Source of the DNA: Methanosphaerula palustris E1-9c
GTDB lineage: Archaea; Halobacteriota; Methanomicrobia; Methanomicrobiales; Methanospirillaceae
Assembly (NCBI RefSeq): GCF_000021965.1
Contig: NC_011832.1
Location: forward strand, 62,001-126,000
DNA: 64,000 nt
Direction: 5' to 3'
Shown here: positions 18,663 through 27,213 of the stretch, in pieces
Layout: each line of letters opens with the position of its first letter
How positions within the stretch are numbered: position 1 is the stretch's first letter
Position numbers and translations under genes: made by a program
The notes under the pieces: generated by a model
Told to the model about the DNA's origin: nothing
Seen by the model: only the letters and a program-made list of their open reading frames with translations
Database searches by the model: none

Positions 18663-19397
18663 TTAAGATGACGGCTTTGGGGCTGCCCGATTGCACCCTC
18701 TGCATCGGCAGCAGACCTCCTGGACCGGGTGGAAACGCTCTCCCCTGTTGCAGAATGCTTTCAGATCATCCATGTCGCGCGTGAAGTAGACGTGTGGTAC
18801 CAGGGCGATATGGGTGTACCTCCCGATCCTGACCCCGAGTGCTTCCGCGATCATCAGCTGCAGGTGGACGAGCGCGAACATGTTGGCCCCTGATGCGGTC
18901 AGCATGTCGTTGGAGCGGAAGACCACCTTCATCTGCAGGGCTCCGTCCCTGATCACGCACTGGACCAGCTGCAGACACGGACAGTCCTTGACCTGCTCGT
19001 CGACGACCGGATTCCAGGTGATGGCCAGCGCCCGCCGGGTAGCCGGAGCCTCCTGCAACTTCCTGATGATATACGCGATCTGGTCGACCTGGACCGGTGC
19101 TTCGTCCGCGGCGAGCCGGTCGCCCCAGTTAAAGAGGCGACCGTGGTAGTCATACTCGAAGATCCCGTCCGAGCCGTGCAGCAGATCGGCAGCGTACTTC
19201 TCCATGAACCGTCGCTGGAACCGTGATCCGGTGCTGATCATCGGTTCGGTCGTCGGGTTCTCCACCTGCAGAGCCAGTTCCTCACACTCGATGGTCGCCT
19301 CGCCGTCCTCGGTGCCGAGCACCCATCCCTTCTCAAGGACTGTCTTCACTGCCAGTTCGTGGGCACGTGCCAGGTTCGGGGCGCTGATGATCCGCAT
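18663..19397 (-). CDS. thyA: Thymidylate synthase, archaeal ThyA-related
   Basis: This 244-residue protein has the thymidylate synthase catalytic region WNPVVDEQVKDCPCLQLVQ, with the nucleophile Cys in CPCL. RSNDMLTASGANMFALVHLQ corresponds to the RSxD...xxxFN segment that binds dUMP. It matches the short methanogen-type thymidylate synthases that use a tetrahydromethanopterin-type C1 donor. The ATG at 19397 has a TATA-like AAATATTT about 30 bases upstream, suggesting a leaderless transcript; the longer open frame upstream is not needed. The C-terminal tail EVCCRCRGCNR has four cysteines in eleven residues, which is unusual for this family. Confidence 0.85.
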   Translation of the reverse strand: MRIISAPNLARAHELAVKTVLEKGWVLGTEDGEATIECEELALQVENPTTEPMISTGSRFQRRFMEKYAADLLHGSDGIFEYDYHGRLFNWGDRLAADEAPVQVDQIAYIIRKLQEAPATRRALAITWNPVVDEQVKDCPCLQLVQCVIRDGALQMKVVFRSNDMLTASGANMFALVHLQLMIAEALGVRIGRYTHIALVPHVYFTRDMDDLKAFCNRGERFHPVQEVCCRCRGCNRAAPKPSS

Positions 19398-19843
19398 ATT
19401 AGTAGTAGGTGGGGGGGTCGACCACAAATATTTGTTGAGCTCCCTCATGAGGTCTCTGGGGTTGCGCTGGTTGATCCGGGTCAAACTCAGAGTGGCTGGT
19501 GAGATCTTCTGGAATGATCCTGTCGGCCGATCATCCCACCCCAGATTCATGGAAAATACGTGGTTTAACGCTCAATTAATTGAAAATATGGCCATTAATT
19601 CAAAATCTCCCCGCATCGGAGTATATCGGAATGCCAGTGTTTATATAACAATAATAGATTACGTATAACTCATCAACCGAGGGAGTGATCCAGGGAGAGG
19701 CCAGGTCCTGCAGGCCGAACGTTCTCTTCATATCGACGCCGGATCCGGAGAAGCCCTGCTCATACATGATAGGGGCCCCCTCCCTGCACACCAGCCGCAT
19801 CCTTGCCAGGTGTCTCTGGGGCAGTGAATCAGGAGAATGATCT
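19398..19843. promoter_or_regulatory. Divergent promoter region with TATA box for the esterase gene
   Basis: The region holds promoters for thyA (TATA-like AAATATTT at 19426-19433, minus strand) and for the secreted esterase (TTTATATAAC at 19640-19649, plus strand). The latter would give a leader of about 170 bases before the ATG at 19844. The 19550-19660 stretch is AT-rich compared with its surroundings. No other gene is supported here. Confidence 0.5.
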
Positions 19844-22800
19844 ATGAGGAGTGAGATTCTGTGCTGTTATATCGTGCTTGCCATGCTGCTGGGAGGGTCA
19901 CTCCTGGTCATCCATGCAGATGCGACCGTGAATATCCTGCCGCTTGGCGATTCGATCACGCGGGGCGGGACCACCGCTGACTCTCCGTATCCCAGTTATC
20001 GATACCTGCTCTGGAACTACCTCAAGACCGGCGGCTACGATGTCAACTTCATCGGCTCCACGACTTTTCCCACCTTCAGCTCGTTCTCGTTCGATCAGAA
20101 CCATGAAGGGCATGGGGGGTATACCACCGGTATGGAACTGGCGGGGGACTCCTCCGATGATCCCTCGGCCAAACTCTCCAACTGGCTGAAACTCTATACC
20201 CCTGACATCGTCCTCCTCCACATCGGGACCAACGATGTGATCCAGCAGGTGCCGCTTGCGACGCGGCTGAGCAATGACGCTCAGATCATCGATACGCTCA
20301 GGGCGGACAATCCGAACGTGAAGATCCTGATAGCGCAGATCATACCGACCAGCGATTCGTTCAGGAACACGAACTCCCAGCTGATCGCTTATAATAACGC
20401 GCTTCCGGCTCTGGCGGCCCAGAAGAGCACGGCCCAATCGCCGGTGATTGTGGTCGACCAGTACACCGGGTATAACGGATTTTCGGACAACCAGTACGAC
20501 GGGATCCACCCACAGACCTCTGGTGAGAAGAAGATGGCCGACCGTTGGTATGCCGCACTGGTACCGCTGCTCAGCGGCGGTACAACAGTCGAACCGACAC
20601 CGGTACCAACATCTGCGCCATGGGACTCGCCACAGGCGATCCCTGGTTCGATCCAGGCAACTGACTATGCTTCCGGTGGCGAGGGTGTCGCTTACCATGA
20701 CACGACCACCGGCAACCAGGGTGGTGCCTACCGGAATGACGACGTGGATATCGAGTACTCTTCGGTGGAGCAGGAGTTTGTGGTCGCATATATCCGGTCA
20801 GGCGAGTGGCTCACCTACGATGTGAACATCGCCTCGGGCGGGATCTATACCGTCAACTTCAGGGTCTCCTCCCCCAACACCGGGAGTACCATCGATCTGG
20901 AGGTCGACGGGTCCGAGGTGACGATGATCCAGGTGCCCAACACCGGCTCCTTTGATACCTACACCGCGGTACAGCGGCCGGTCTACCTGCCGAGCGGCCA
21001 TCACACCCTGAAACTCGACTTCAGTGGATCCTCCAATGTGAACTATCTGAAGTTCACGACCGGGATGCCGACGCCGGTGCCGACTGGGACCACAGTCTCA
21101 CCGACACCGACCGGCAGCCAGACGATCACACCGACTGTGACTCCAACCGGGGTGGAGCGGGCCTATGTTTCGCATACCTTCCCCTGCAAAGTCGAAGCTG
21201 AGGACTATGACCTGGGTGGCGAAGGGATTGCGTACCATGACACGACGCCCGGCAATCTAGGCGGTGAATATCGAAGTGACGATGTCGATATCGAGGCGAT
21301 GTCCGGTGGCGGAAGCAATGTCGGGTATATCAAGAATGGAGAATGGCTGGCCTATACGGTGTCCGTCCCAGTCACCAGAACCTACGTCGCGACCTTCAAA
21401 TCGAGTAGCTGGGCTCCGGGCCGTTCGATCCTTGTGCAGGTGGACGGGACACCGGTCACAGCGGTCGGCGTTCCAAACACCAATTCAAGCAACGTCTATG
21501 ACTCCGCTCAGGTCGCGCTTCCGATGACACAGGGAATGCACCGCATCACATTGACCTTCAATGGGGACTGTCAGAACCTGGACTGGTTCGATGTGACCAA
21601 CGACATGCCCACGACCGTCACGACGCCGGTGCCGACCACGGTAGTGACGACGGTACCGACCACCATAGTAACGACGAAACCAACCACCACCACGACCACG
21701 GTGCCGACGACTGCCCCTACAACGGTCGTGACTACGGTGAAGCCGACCCAGACCTCTCTCCCGTACGTGGCTCACCGACCACCGATCAGGGTCGAGGCCG
21801 AGGATTATGACCAGGGTGGCGAAGGGGTCGCATATCATGATACGACGCTCGGCAACCTTGGTGGGCAGTACCGGCAGGACGACGTGGACATCGAGACGAT
21901 AGCAGCCGGCGGGTACGATGTCGGATATATCAAGGACGGAGAATGGCTGACCTATACGATCGATGCGCCCTCCACCTCAGCGTACACCGCAGTCTTCCGG
22001 ATGGCGTCATGGGGTGCCGGCCGATCGATCGGTGTCAGTGTCGACGGCGTTCAGGTCACGACGGTACCGGTTGCCATGACCGGGTCGTACAGCACGTTCA
22101 CACTCTCTGCGGCTTCGTTTACGATGACCCAGGGGACCCATAAGGTCAGGTTGACCTTCAACGGAGACAGCCAGAACCTGGACTACTTCGATCTGATCCC
22201 TGGAAACTATGCGCCGACGACAACCACCGTCACGCCCGTCCCCACAACCGTGATGACCACAGCGACGGTTACGACGACGGCGGCGACCACGACAGTGCCG
22301 ACGACGACACCAACCACTACTGTCCCCACGACGGTCGTGACCACAGGTACCACGACGGTTACGACGACAGCGGCGACCACGACGGTGCCGACCACTGCAG
22401 TAACAACGGTGACAACGACACCAGCCCCGTCAGGCACCGTCTGGCAGATCCCGACCCATATCGAGGCCGAGGATTATGACCAGGGTGGCGAAGGGGTCGC
22501 ATACCATGATACGACGCTCGGCAACCTTGGCGGGCAGTACAGACAGGACGATGTGGATATCGAGGCTATATCCGGCGGCGGGTACGATGTCTGCTACATC
22601 AGGGACGGTGAATGGCTGCGGTATCATATTACGGTCCAGAACACCGGCATTTACACCGCGACCTTCAGGGTCGGAAGCTGGAACCAGGGGAGGGCGATCA
22701 CCATCGGGGTCGACGGTGTTGGGGTAGCCGTGGCCGCGGTCCCGAACACCGGTTCGAGCAGTGCCTATACCACCACTGCGGTGGCGGTTCCACTGGCTGC

Positions 22801-23548
22801 CGGGGATCATATGCTCACCCTGACCTTCAACGGTGATGGCCAGAATCTGGACTGGTTCACACTGGGTAATGGTGTGATCCAGACGACGACACCGACGACT
22901 GTGGCGCCGACGACTGCCCCCACGACGGTGCCTACCACCGTGGTGACGACCGTGAAACCCACGACCACGGTGACGACCGTCACCCCGACGACCATGGCGA
23001 CCACTGTGAAACCCACGACGGTGGTCACGACCACTATTTCCCCGACGATCCCGACGATTCCAGTCAGCACCACGGCGACGACCCTCCCTCTCCCCGATAC
23101 CAAGGCCTACACGAGTCTCTCTCTTCCGGGTCGGCTGCAGGCCGAGAACTATGACAACGGCGGCGAAGGGGTTGGCTACCATGATACCACCCCTAGCAAC
23201 CAGGGCGGTGCCTATCGGAACGATGATGCTGACGTCGAAAGCCTGATCGACAACAGCGGATACGATGTCTGCTGGATCCGGGATGGCGAATGGCTGAAGT
23301 ACACCGTGACCGTCCAGCAGAGCAGAACGTATGGGGCCGCCTTCAGGGTTGCCTCCCCACAGGCCGGGGGGCAGGTCGAGCTGAAGGTCGACGGTACAAG
23401 CGAGGTGACCGTCAACGTCCCGAACACCGGGTCGTTCGACATCTACCAGTCGATCGGCACCCAGGTACCGCTGACCGCTGGACAGCATACGATCACCCTG
23501 GCCTTCCATGGATCACGGATGAACGTCGACTACGTTGACTTCGTCTGA
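19844..23548 (+). CDS. Secreted SGNH/GDSL esterase with five CBM6-like modules
   Basis: This 1234-residue protein has a signal peptide ending near residue 26 (HADA). An SGNH hydrolase domain follows: GDSIT (Ser37), the Gly of EGHGGYTTGM near 91, GTND (Asn130) and DGIHP (Asp219, His222). This is the full catalytic set and resembles carbohydrate esterase family 3. Five modules then begin near residues 270, 449, 650, 873 and 1098, each starting like VEAEDYDQGGEGVAYHDTT and ending in a DWFDV-type strand, as in CBM6. Linkers of Thr/Pro/Val repeats separate modules 2-5 and are likely O-glycosylated. It probably deacetylates a polysaccharide outside the cell. Modules 3 and 4 are nearly identical in places, implying recent duplication. 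Confidence 0.88.
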   Translation: MRSEILCCYIVLAMLLGGSLLVIHADATVNILPLGDSITRGGTTADSPYPSYRYLLWNYLKTGGYDVNFIGSTTFPTFSSFSFDQNHEGHGGYTTGMELAGDSSDDPSAKLSNWLKLYTPDIVLLHIGTNDVIQQVPLATRLSNDAQIIDTLRADNPNVKILIAQIIPTSDSFRNTNSQLIAYNNALPALAAQKSTAQSPVIVVDQYTGYNGFSDNQYDGIHPQTSGEKKMADRWYAALVPLLSGGTTVEPTPVPTSAPWDSPQAIPGSIQATDYASGGEGVAYHDTTTGNQGGAYRNDDVDIEYSSVEQEFVVAYIRSGEWLTYDVNIASGGIYTVNFRVSSPNTGSTIDLEVDGSEVTMIQVPNTGSFDTYTAVQRPVYLPSGHHTLKLDFSGSSNVNYLKFTTGMPTPVPTGTTVSPTPTGSQTITPTVTPTGVERAYVSHTFPCKVEAEDYDLGGEGIAYHDTTPGNLGGEYRSDDVDIEAMSGGGSNVGYIKNGEWLAYTVSVPVTRTYVATFKSSSWAPGRSILVQVDGTPVTAVGVPNTNSSNVYDSAQVALPMTQGMHRITLTFNGDCQNLDWFDVTNDMPTTVTTPVPTTVVTTVPTTIVTTKPTTTTTTVPTTAPTTVVTTVKPTQTSLPYVAHRPPIRVEAEDYDQGGEGVAYHDTTLGNLGGQYRQDDVDIETIAAGGYDVGYIKDGEWLTYTIDAPSTSAYTAVFRMASWGAGRSIGVSVDGVQVTTVPVAMTGSYSTFTLSAASFTMTQGTHKVRLTFNGDSQNLDYFDLIPGNYAPTTTTVTPVPTTVMTTATVTTTAATTTVPTTTPTTTVPTTVVTTGTTTVTTTAATTTVPTTAVTTVTTTPAPSGTVWQIPTHIEAEDYDQGGEGVAYHDTTLGNLGGQYRQDDVDIEAISGGGYDVCYIRDGEWLRYHITVQNTGIYTATFRVGSWNQGRAITIGVDGVGVAVAAVPNTGSSSAYTTTAVAVPLAAGDHMLTLTFNGDGQNLDWFTLGNGVIQTTTPTTVAPTTAPTTVPTTVVTTVKPTTTVTTVTPTTMATTVKPTTVVTTTISPTIPTIPVSTTATTLPLPDTKAYTSLSLPGRLQAENYDNGGEGVGYHDTTPSNQGGAYRNDDADVESLIDNSGYDVCWIRDGEWLKYTVTVQQSRTYGAAFRVASPQAGGQVELKVDGTSEVTVNVPNTGSFDIYQSIGTQVPLTAGQHTITLAFHGSRMNVDYVDFV

Positions 23549-23574
23549 ACGGCAGTCCGGGAGAGGTTCTCTCC

Positions 23575-23600
23575 TCTCTGAAAATCCCTTTTTTTCAGTT
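23575..23600 (+). terminator. T-rich terminator between convergent genes
   Basis: CTGAAAATCCCTTTTTTTCAG follows the esterase gene and has a seven-T run on the plus strand. It probably ends that transcript. Confidence 0.45.
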
Positions 23601-23635
23601 TATCGTTCGATGAAAATAGGATTGCTGGCTTCTGG

Positions 23636-26374
23636 TCATTCCCTACTCTGGATCAACGTCCATGGAATATGTATCGTGAACCTGGTTCCGTCCCTCTCTT
23701 CAAGGTCCACCCGTCCGCGGAGCTGGTGGCAGGCCAGAGCCCTGACGAGTTGGAACCCCAGGGTCTTTGTGGTCGTCCAGTCGAACCGTTCGGGCAGTCC
23801 TGCCCCATTGTCCCCGACCGATAGGATGAACCCGTCCTGGGTCTGCATGAAGGAGACTGTGATGGTACAGGCTTGATCGGTGTCAGCGGGGATCGGCCTG
23901 TCGATGGGAAACGCATATTTCAGGGAGTTTGTGACCAGTTCGTTGACAATGAGTCCACAGGGGACGGCGATCTCGAGGGGGAGGAGGGCCTGGTCGACCT
24001 CATACAGCACCTTCACCGGGGTGGAACCACCCAGCGACTGGATCAGTTTCGGGACCAGGTCCTGCAGATACTGGCCGAAGTTTATCTGCGAGAGATCCCT
24101 GGATCCATACAGAAACTCATGGACCAGTGCCATCGTGGCCACTCTTCCCCGCAGGTCGTGCAACAGTTGAAGGGTCTGTTCGTCGGTGATATCGTCGGCC
24201 TGGAGGTCGATCAGCGAGATGATCACGGCCAGGTTGTTCTTCACCCGATGATGGATCTCCTTCATCATCACCTCCTTCTCTTCGAGCGAGTTCCGTATCC
24301 GGTCCTCTGCAGCGACCCGCTGGATTGCGGTGATCATCTGGGGGGTGACCTCTTCAATCACCACCACCCGGGCAAGGGGAACCCTCTGTTCCCGTCGATC
24401 GGCCAGGCAGATGAGACCGATGACCCGGTTGTTCTGCCAGAGGGGGACAAGGGCGACGGACTCAAAATCTGCCTGGTTGGTGAGGTTCCAGGTCGGGTCG
24501 CCGGCCTCCTTCTGGAGCATGGTCGGTCCTGTCGTGGTGGCGTTGATGAAGAACGAACCGCTGCTGGTGAAGATGGGTAGATCTGGATCGGTGACACCCT
24601 CGATGACCGCAGTGCTGATCGTCTCGTCGACGATCCTCGACAATGGGTTACCGAACGCGTCTCCCGCTCCAGGGTTCCCGCTCCAGATTTCATACGGGGT
24701 CATCCCTGCCTGATCGAAGAGATGGATCCCCACCACATCGCAGCCGGCATACTCCTGGATCACCTGGAGATACTCCTGCAGGAGGACCGGACAGTCCAGT
24801 GGCCGGTTGGCGACCTCGAGCAGGGTATGGGAGAGCCGGATGGTATCCGATGCATGCCTCTGTTCAGTGATGTCAGTGGCGATGCTGATCAGTACCTCCT
24901 CTCCAAAGTACGTCCCTTTGTAGAAGCGGACATCCTTGGGGAAGATCTCTCCATTTTTGCGCACTCCCCAGTATTCTATCTGCTGTGGCTCTCCAGTGAA
25001 CGCCTTCTGGATCAGTTCCTCAATCTTCTTCAGATCATTCATGCCCGGAGCCGAGAGGAACTCTGGATATCTCCCGAGGAATGCCTCCCGGGGATAGCCG
25101 TACATCGACACCGCACCATCATTCGCATCAAGAAACCTCCCTTTCTGATCCAGGATGAAGATCGTCTGTCGGATGGTGTTGAAGAGGCCATGGTAACTCG
25201 CTTCGCTCTCCTTGAGTTCCTCCTCCGCCCGTCTCCGTTCGGTGACATCCCGGGCAATACCCCGGAATCCGGTGACCTGTCCGGTCTTATCCCTGATCTT
25301 TGCAGAGCGGATCTCGATACTGCGTGGCGTCCCATCGGCATGATGCGCCGGGACTTCGAAGGTATTGATCTCCTCCCTGCTCTGCAGGTGTGAGCCGAGG
25401 ATCTTCTGCACCGTGGGAATAAAACTGGGGATTATAAGGAAGAGAATCGGTTTTCCGAGCATCTCCTCAGTGGAATAACCGAGAATATCTCCAATCTGCG
25501 GACTCAGATAGGTGAAGATCCCCCGGGTGTCGATCTCCCAGATCATGTCAGGCGACGTCTCCACTATCGTTCGGAATTTAGTCTCTCTCTCCCTGAGGAT
25601 CTCCTCTGCCTGCTTCTGACTGGTGATATCGGAGAAGAGGGTGGTGAACTCTCCGGGACGGGGGCTATAGACCGTCACTTCATAATATCTGTTCAGGGCC
25701 GCGGTGAACTGTTCAAATGACTGGGACTTCCCGGTGAGTGCTGTTCTGCCGTAGCGTTCGATCCAGAACGGTTCGATATCCGGAAGCACCTCCAGCACGG
25801 TCTTTCCAAGAATCTCGTTCCTTTTCAGCCCGGTCAACCGTTCGAACGCCGGATTGACATCGATGAACCGGTAATCCACCGGCCTGCCTTCGGCATCACA
25901 GATGATCTGATGGTGGGCGAAACCATTGAAGATCGAAGTGAAGAGGGATCGGAACCGCTCCTCGCTCTCCTGCAATGCCACTTTACCCTGCCGGGCCTCG
26001 ATGGCCTGCAGAACCCGGTGCTCCAGCTCGGCGAACTGGGGGCGGGGGTCCCCGCCCTTCTGGACATAGTGATCCACTCCGCTGTCGATCGCCTCGATCA
26101 CCACCTCCTCTCGCCCCCGTCCGGTGAAGAGGATGAAAGGGAGGTCTCTGTACCGGGACCTGACCTCTTTGAGGAAGGTGATCCCGTTCATCCCGGGCAT
26201 CTGGTAGTCGGAGATGACGGCATCGTAGGTCTGGAGGTTCCCGCAGGTCAATGCATCCTCTGCTGACGTTGCAGTATCTATGGTGATCTGATGTGACTGC
26301 TCCAGGAAGATCTTCCCCAAGTTCAGCAGGTCCGATTCATCATCGACGTAGAGTACATGAAACACGGAAGACAC
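23636..26374 (-). CDS. REC-PAS-PAS-PAS-GAF hybrid sensor histidine kinase
   Basis: This 912-residue cytoplasmic protein starts with a receiver domain (LYVDDESDLL, phospho-Asp in AVISDYQMPGMNG, Lys in HYVQKGG). Three PAS domains follow, at about 135-255, 270-385 and 395-505, each ending in a DIT/DVTE-type junction. A GAF domain (about 515-700) and a HisKA_2-type H-box (KEIHHRVKNNLAVI) come next, with HATPase_c boxes NELVTNSLKYAFP and VGDNGAGLPERFD at the end. It begins with GTG. No transmembrane segment is present, so it senses an internal signal. Such receiver-first kinases are abundant in Methanomicrobia. Signal and output are unknown. Confidence 0.9.
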   Translation of the reverse strand: MSSVFHVLYVDDESDLLNLGKIFLEQSHQITIDTATSAEDALTCGNLQTYDAVISDYQMPGMNGITFLKEVRSRYRDLPFILFTGRGREEVVIEAIDSGVDHYVQKGGDPRPQFAELEHRVLQAIEARQGKVALQESEERFRSLFTSIFNGFAHHQIICDAEGRPVDYRFIDVNPAFERLTGLKRNEILGKTVLEVLPDIEPFWIERYGRTALTGKSQSFEQFTAALNRYYEVTVYSPRPGEFTTLFSDITSQKQAEEILRERETKFRTIVETSPDMIWEIDTRGIFTYLSPQIGDILGYSTEEMLGKPILFLIIPSFIPTVQKILGSHLQSREEINTFEVPAHHADGTPRSIEIRSAKIRDKTGQVTGFRGIARDVTERRRAEEELKESEASYHGLFNTIRQTIFILDQKGRFLDANDGAVSMYGYPREAFLGRYPEFLSAPGMNDLKKIEELIQKAFTGEPQQIEYWGVRKNGEIFPKDVRFYKGTYFGEEVLISIATDITEQRHASDTIRLSHTLLEVANRPLDCPVLLQEYLQVIQEYAGCDVVGIHLFDQAGMTPYEIWSGNPGAGDAFGNPLSRIVDETISTAVIEGVTDPDLPIFTSSGSFFINATTTGPTMLQKEAGDPTWNLTNQADFESVALVPLWQNNRVIGLICLADRREQRVPLARVVVIEEVTPQMITAIQRVAAEDRIRNSLEEKEVMMKEIHHRVKNNLAVIISLIDLQADDITDEQTLQLLHDLRGRVATMALVHEFLYGSRDLSQINFGQYLQDLVPKLIQSLGGSTPVKVLYEVDQALLPLEIAVPCGLIVNELVTNSLKYAFPIDRPIPADTDQACTITVSFMQTQDGFILSVGDNGAGLPERFDWTTTKTLGFQLVRALACHQLRGRVDLEERDGTRFTIHIPWTLIQSRE

Positions 26375-26493
26375 CAGGTTTGTGGTTTGATAGTGCCTTG
26401 CCCCCGCAAGATATAAAATAATTGTAATTGTCCCCTCTCTTCACCAGTGCAGATGTCGAGAGCCAGTGCTGGTCTGCCAGGACTTCCGGATGT

Positions 26494-26506
26494 TCTAAAA
26501 AAAGGA
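26494..26506 (-). terminator. Oligo-T terminator after the aIF2-beta gene
   Basis: A run of seven A on the plus strand (CTAAAAAAAGG), read as T on the minus strand, lies just beyond the stop of the minus-strand gene at 26512. Confidence 0.45.
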
Positions 26507-26511
26507 GAGAT

Positions 26512-27123
26512 TCAGGCCCGTTCGGTGAAGACGATCGAACCCGATATCCGGGTGATCTTTATCTTCACGGTCTGCCCGGGCTTGGATTTTGGGACATACA
26601 TGATGTACTTCCCTTCACGGGCAACCCCGTCACCACGCTTGCTGACCGACTGGATCATCACATCCATGATCTTCCCTTCGACCAGCCCCTTGTTGGCGTC
26701 CTCGCTTCTGGCCTTCCGCTTCTTCACCGGCCTGTGGCTACCACAGGCATCGCAGCGGAGGAGCAGGATCCGGTCGTCCTTAACCAGCCGGGTGTCAGGA
26801 CGTCCGCACTCACTGCAGAGGACATAGTCATCGAAGTAACTCTTGACGGCGGCAGTGAACTGCGCAGGGTCGAACTTGCCGTTGAAGACCGCACGGGTCC
26901 CATCGATCTTGCCGGCAGTGCCGAGTTCGCCGACCAGGAACTTCATCAGGTGTTCAGGCTCACGCCGGAGCGTGTCCGCAATCTCGCGGAAGTTCTCAAA
27001 GACCGTGGCCTTCCCCTCGATATAGGACTTCACCTCGGGGATTGTGAACCGTTCTGAGGACTCACTCACCTCAGTAACATGCTCGTACGCTTTCTTGAGG
27101 AGCGTCTCGTACGGATCAGCCAT
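26512..27123 (-). CDS. Translation initiation factor 2 subunit beta with TRAM domain
   Basis: This is 203 residues from the ATG at 27123. The first 135 residues are aIF2-beta: the alpha-beta core around [23 protein letters not shown], then the zinc ribbon CSEC...CDAC. The last 65 residues ([34 protein letters not shown]) form a TRAM domain, an RNA-binding module. aIF2 delivers initiator tRNA to the small subunit, and beta stabilises the complex. The TRAM fusion is known from some methanogen proteins but is not part of the core family. A TATA-like TTATTTAG about 28 bases ahead of the start suggests a leaderless transcript. The upstream 13-codon extension is rejected for this reason. Confidence 0.92.
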   Translation of the reverse strand: MADPYETLLKKAYEHVTEVSESSERFTIPEVKSYIEGKATVFENFREIADTLRREPEHLMKFLVGELGTAGKIDGTRAVFNGKFDPAQFTAAVKSYFDDYVLCSECGRPDTRLVKDDRILLLRCDACGSHRPVKKRKARSEDANKGLVEGKIMDVMIQSVSKRGDGVAREGKYIMYVPKSKPGQTVKIKITRISGSIVFTERA

Positions 27124-27213
27124 GGGTAGTATATGGGGGGGCAGGGCTAAATAATCTGGCACCCTGCCCCCTATCAGGATCTATTTTTAGCCTATGCAGG
27201 TGAGGTTGTACAT

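Noticed and set aside
19600-19800. 66-codon minus-strand frame in the thyA/esterase intergenic region
   Set aside because: It overlaps the predicted esterase promoter and has no recognisable sequence.
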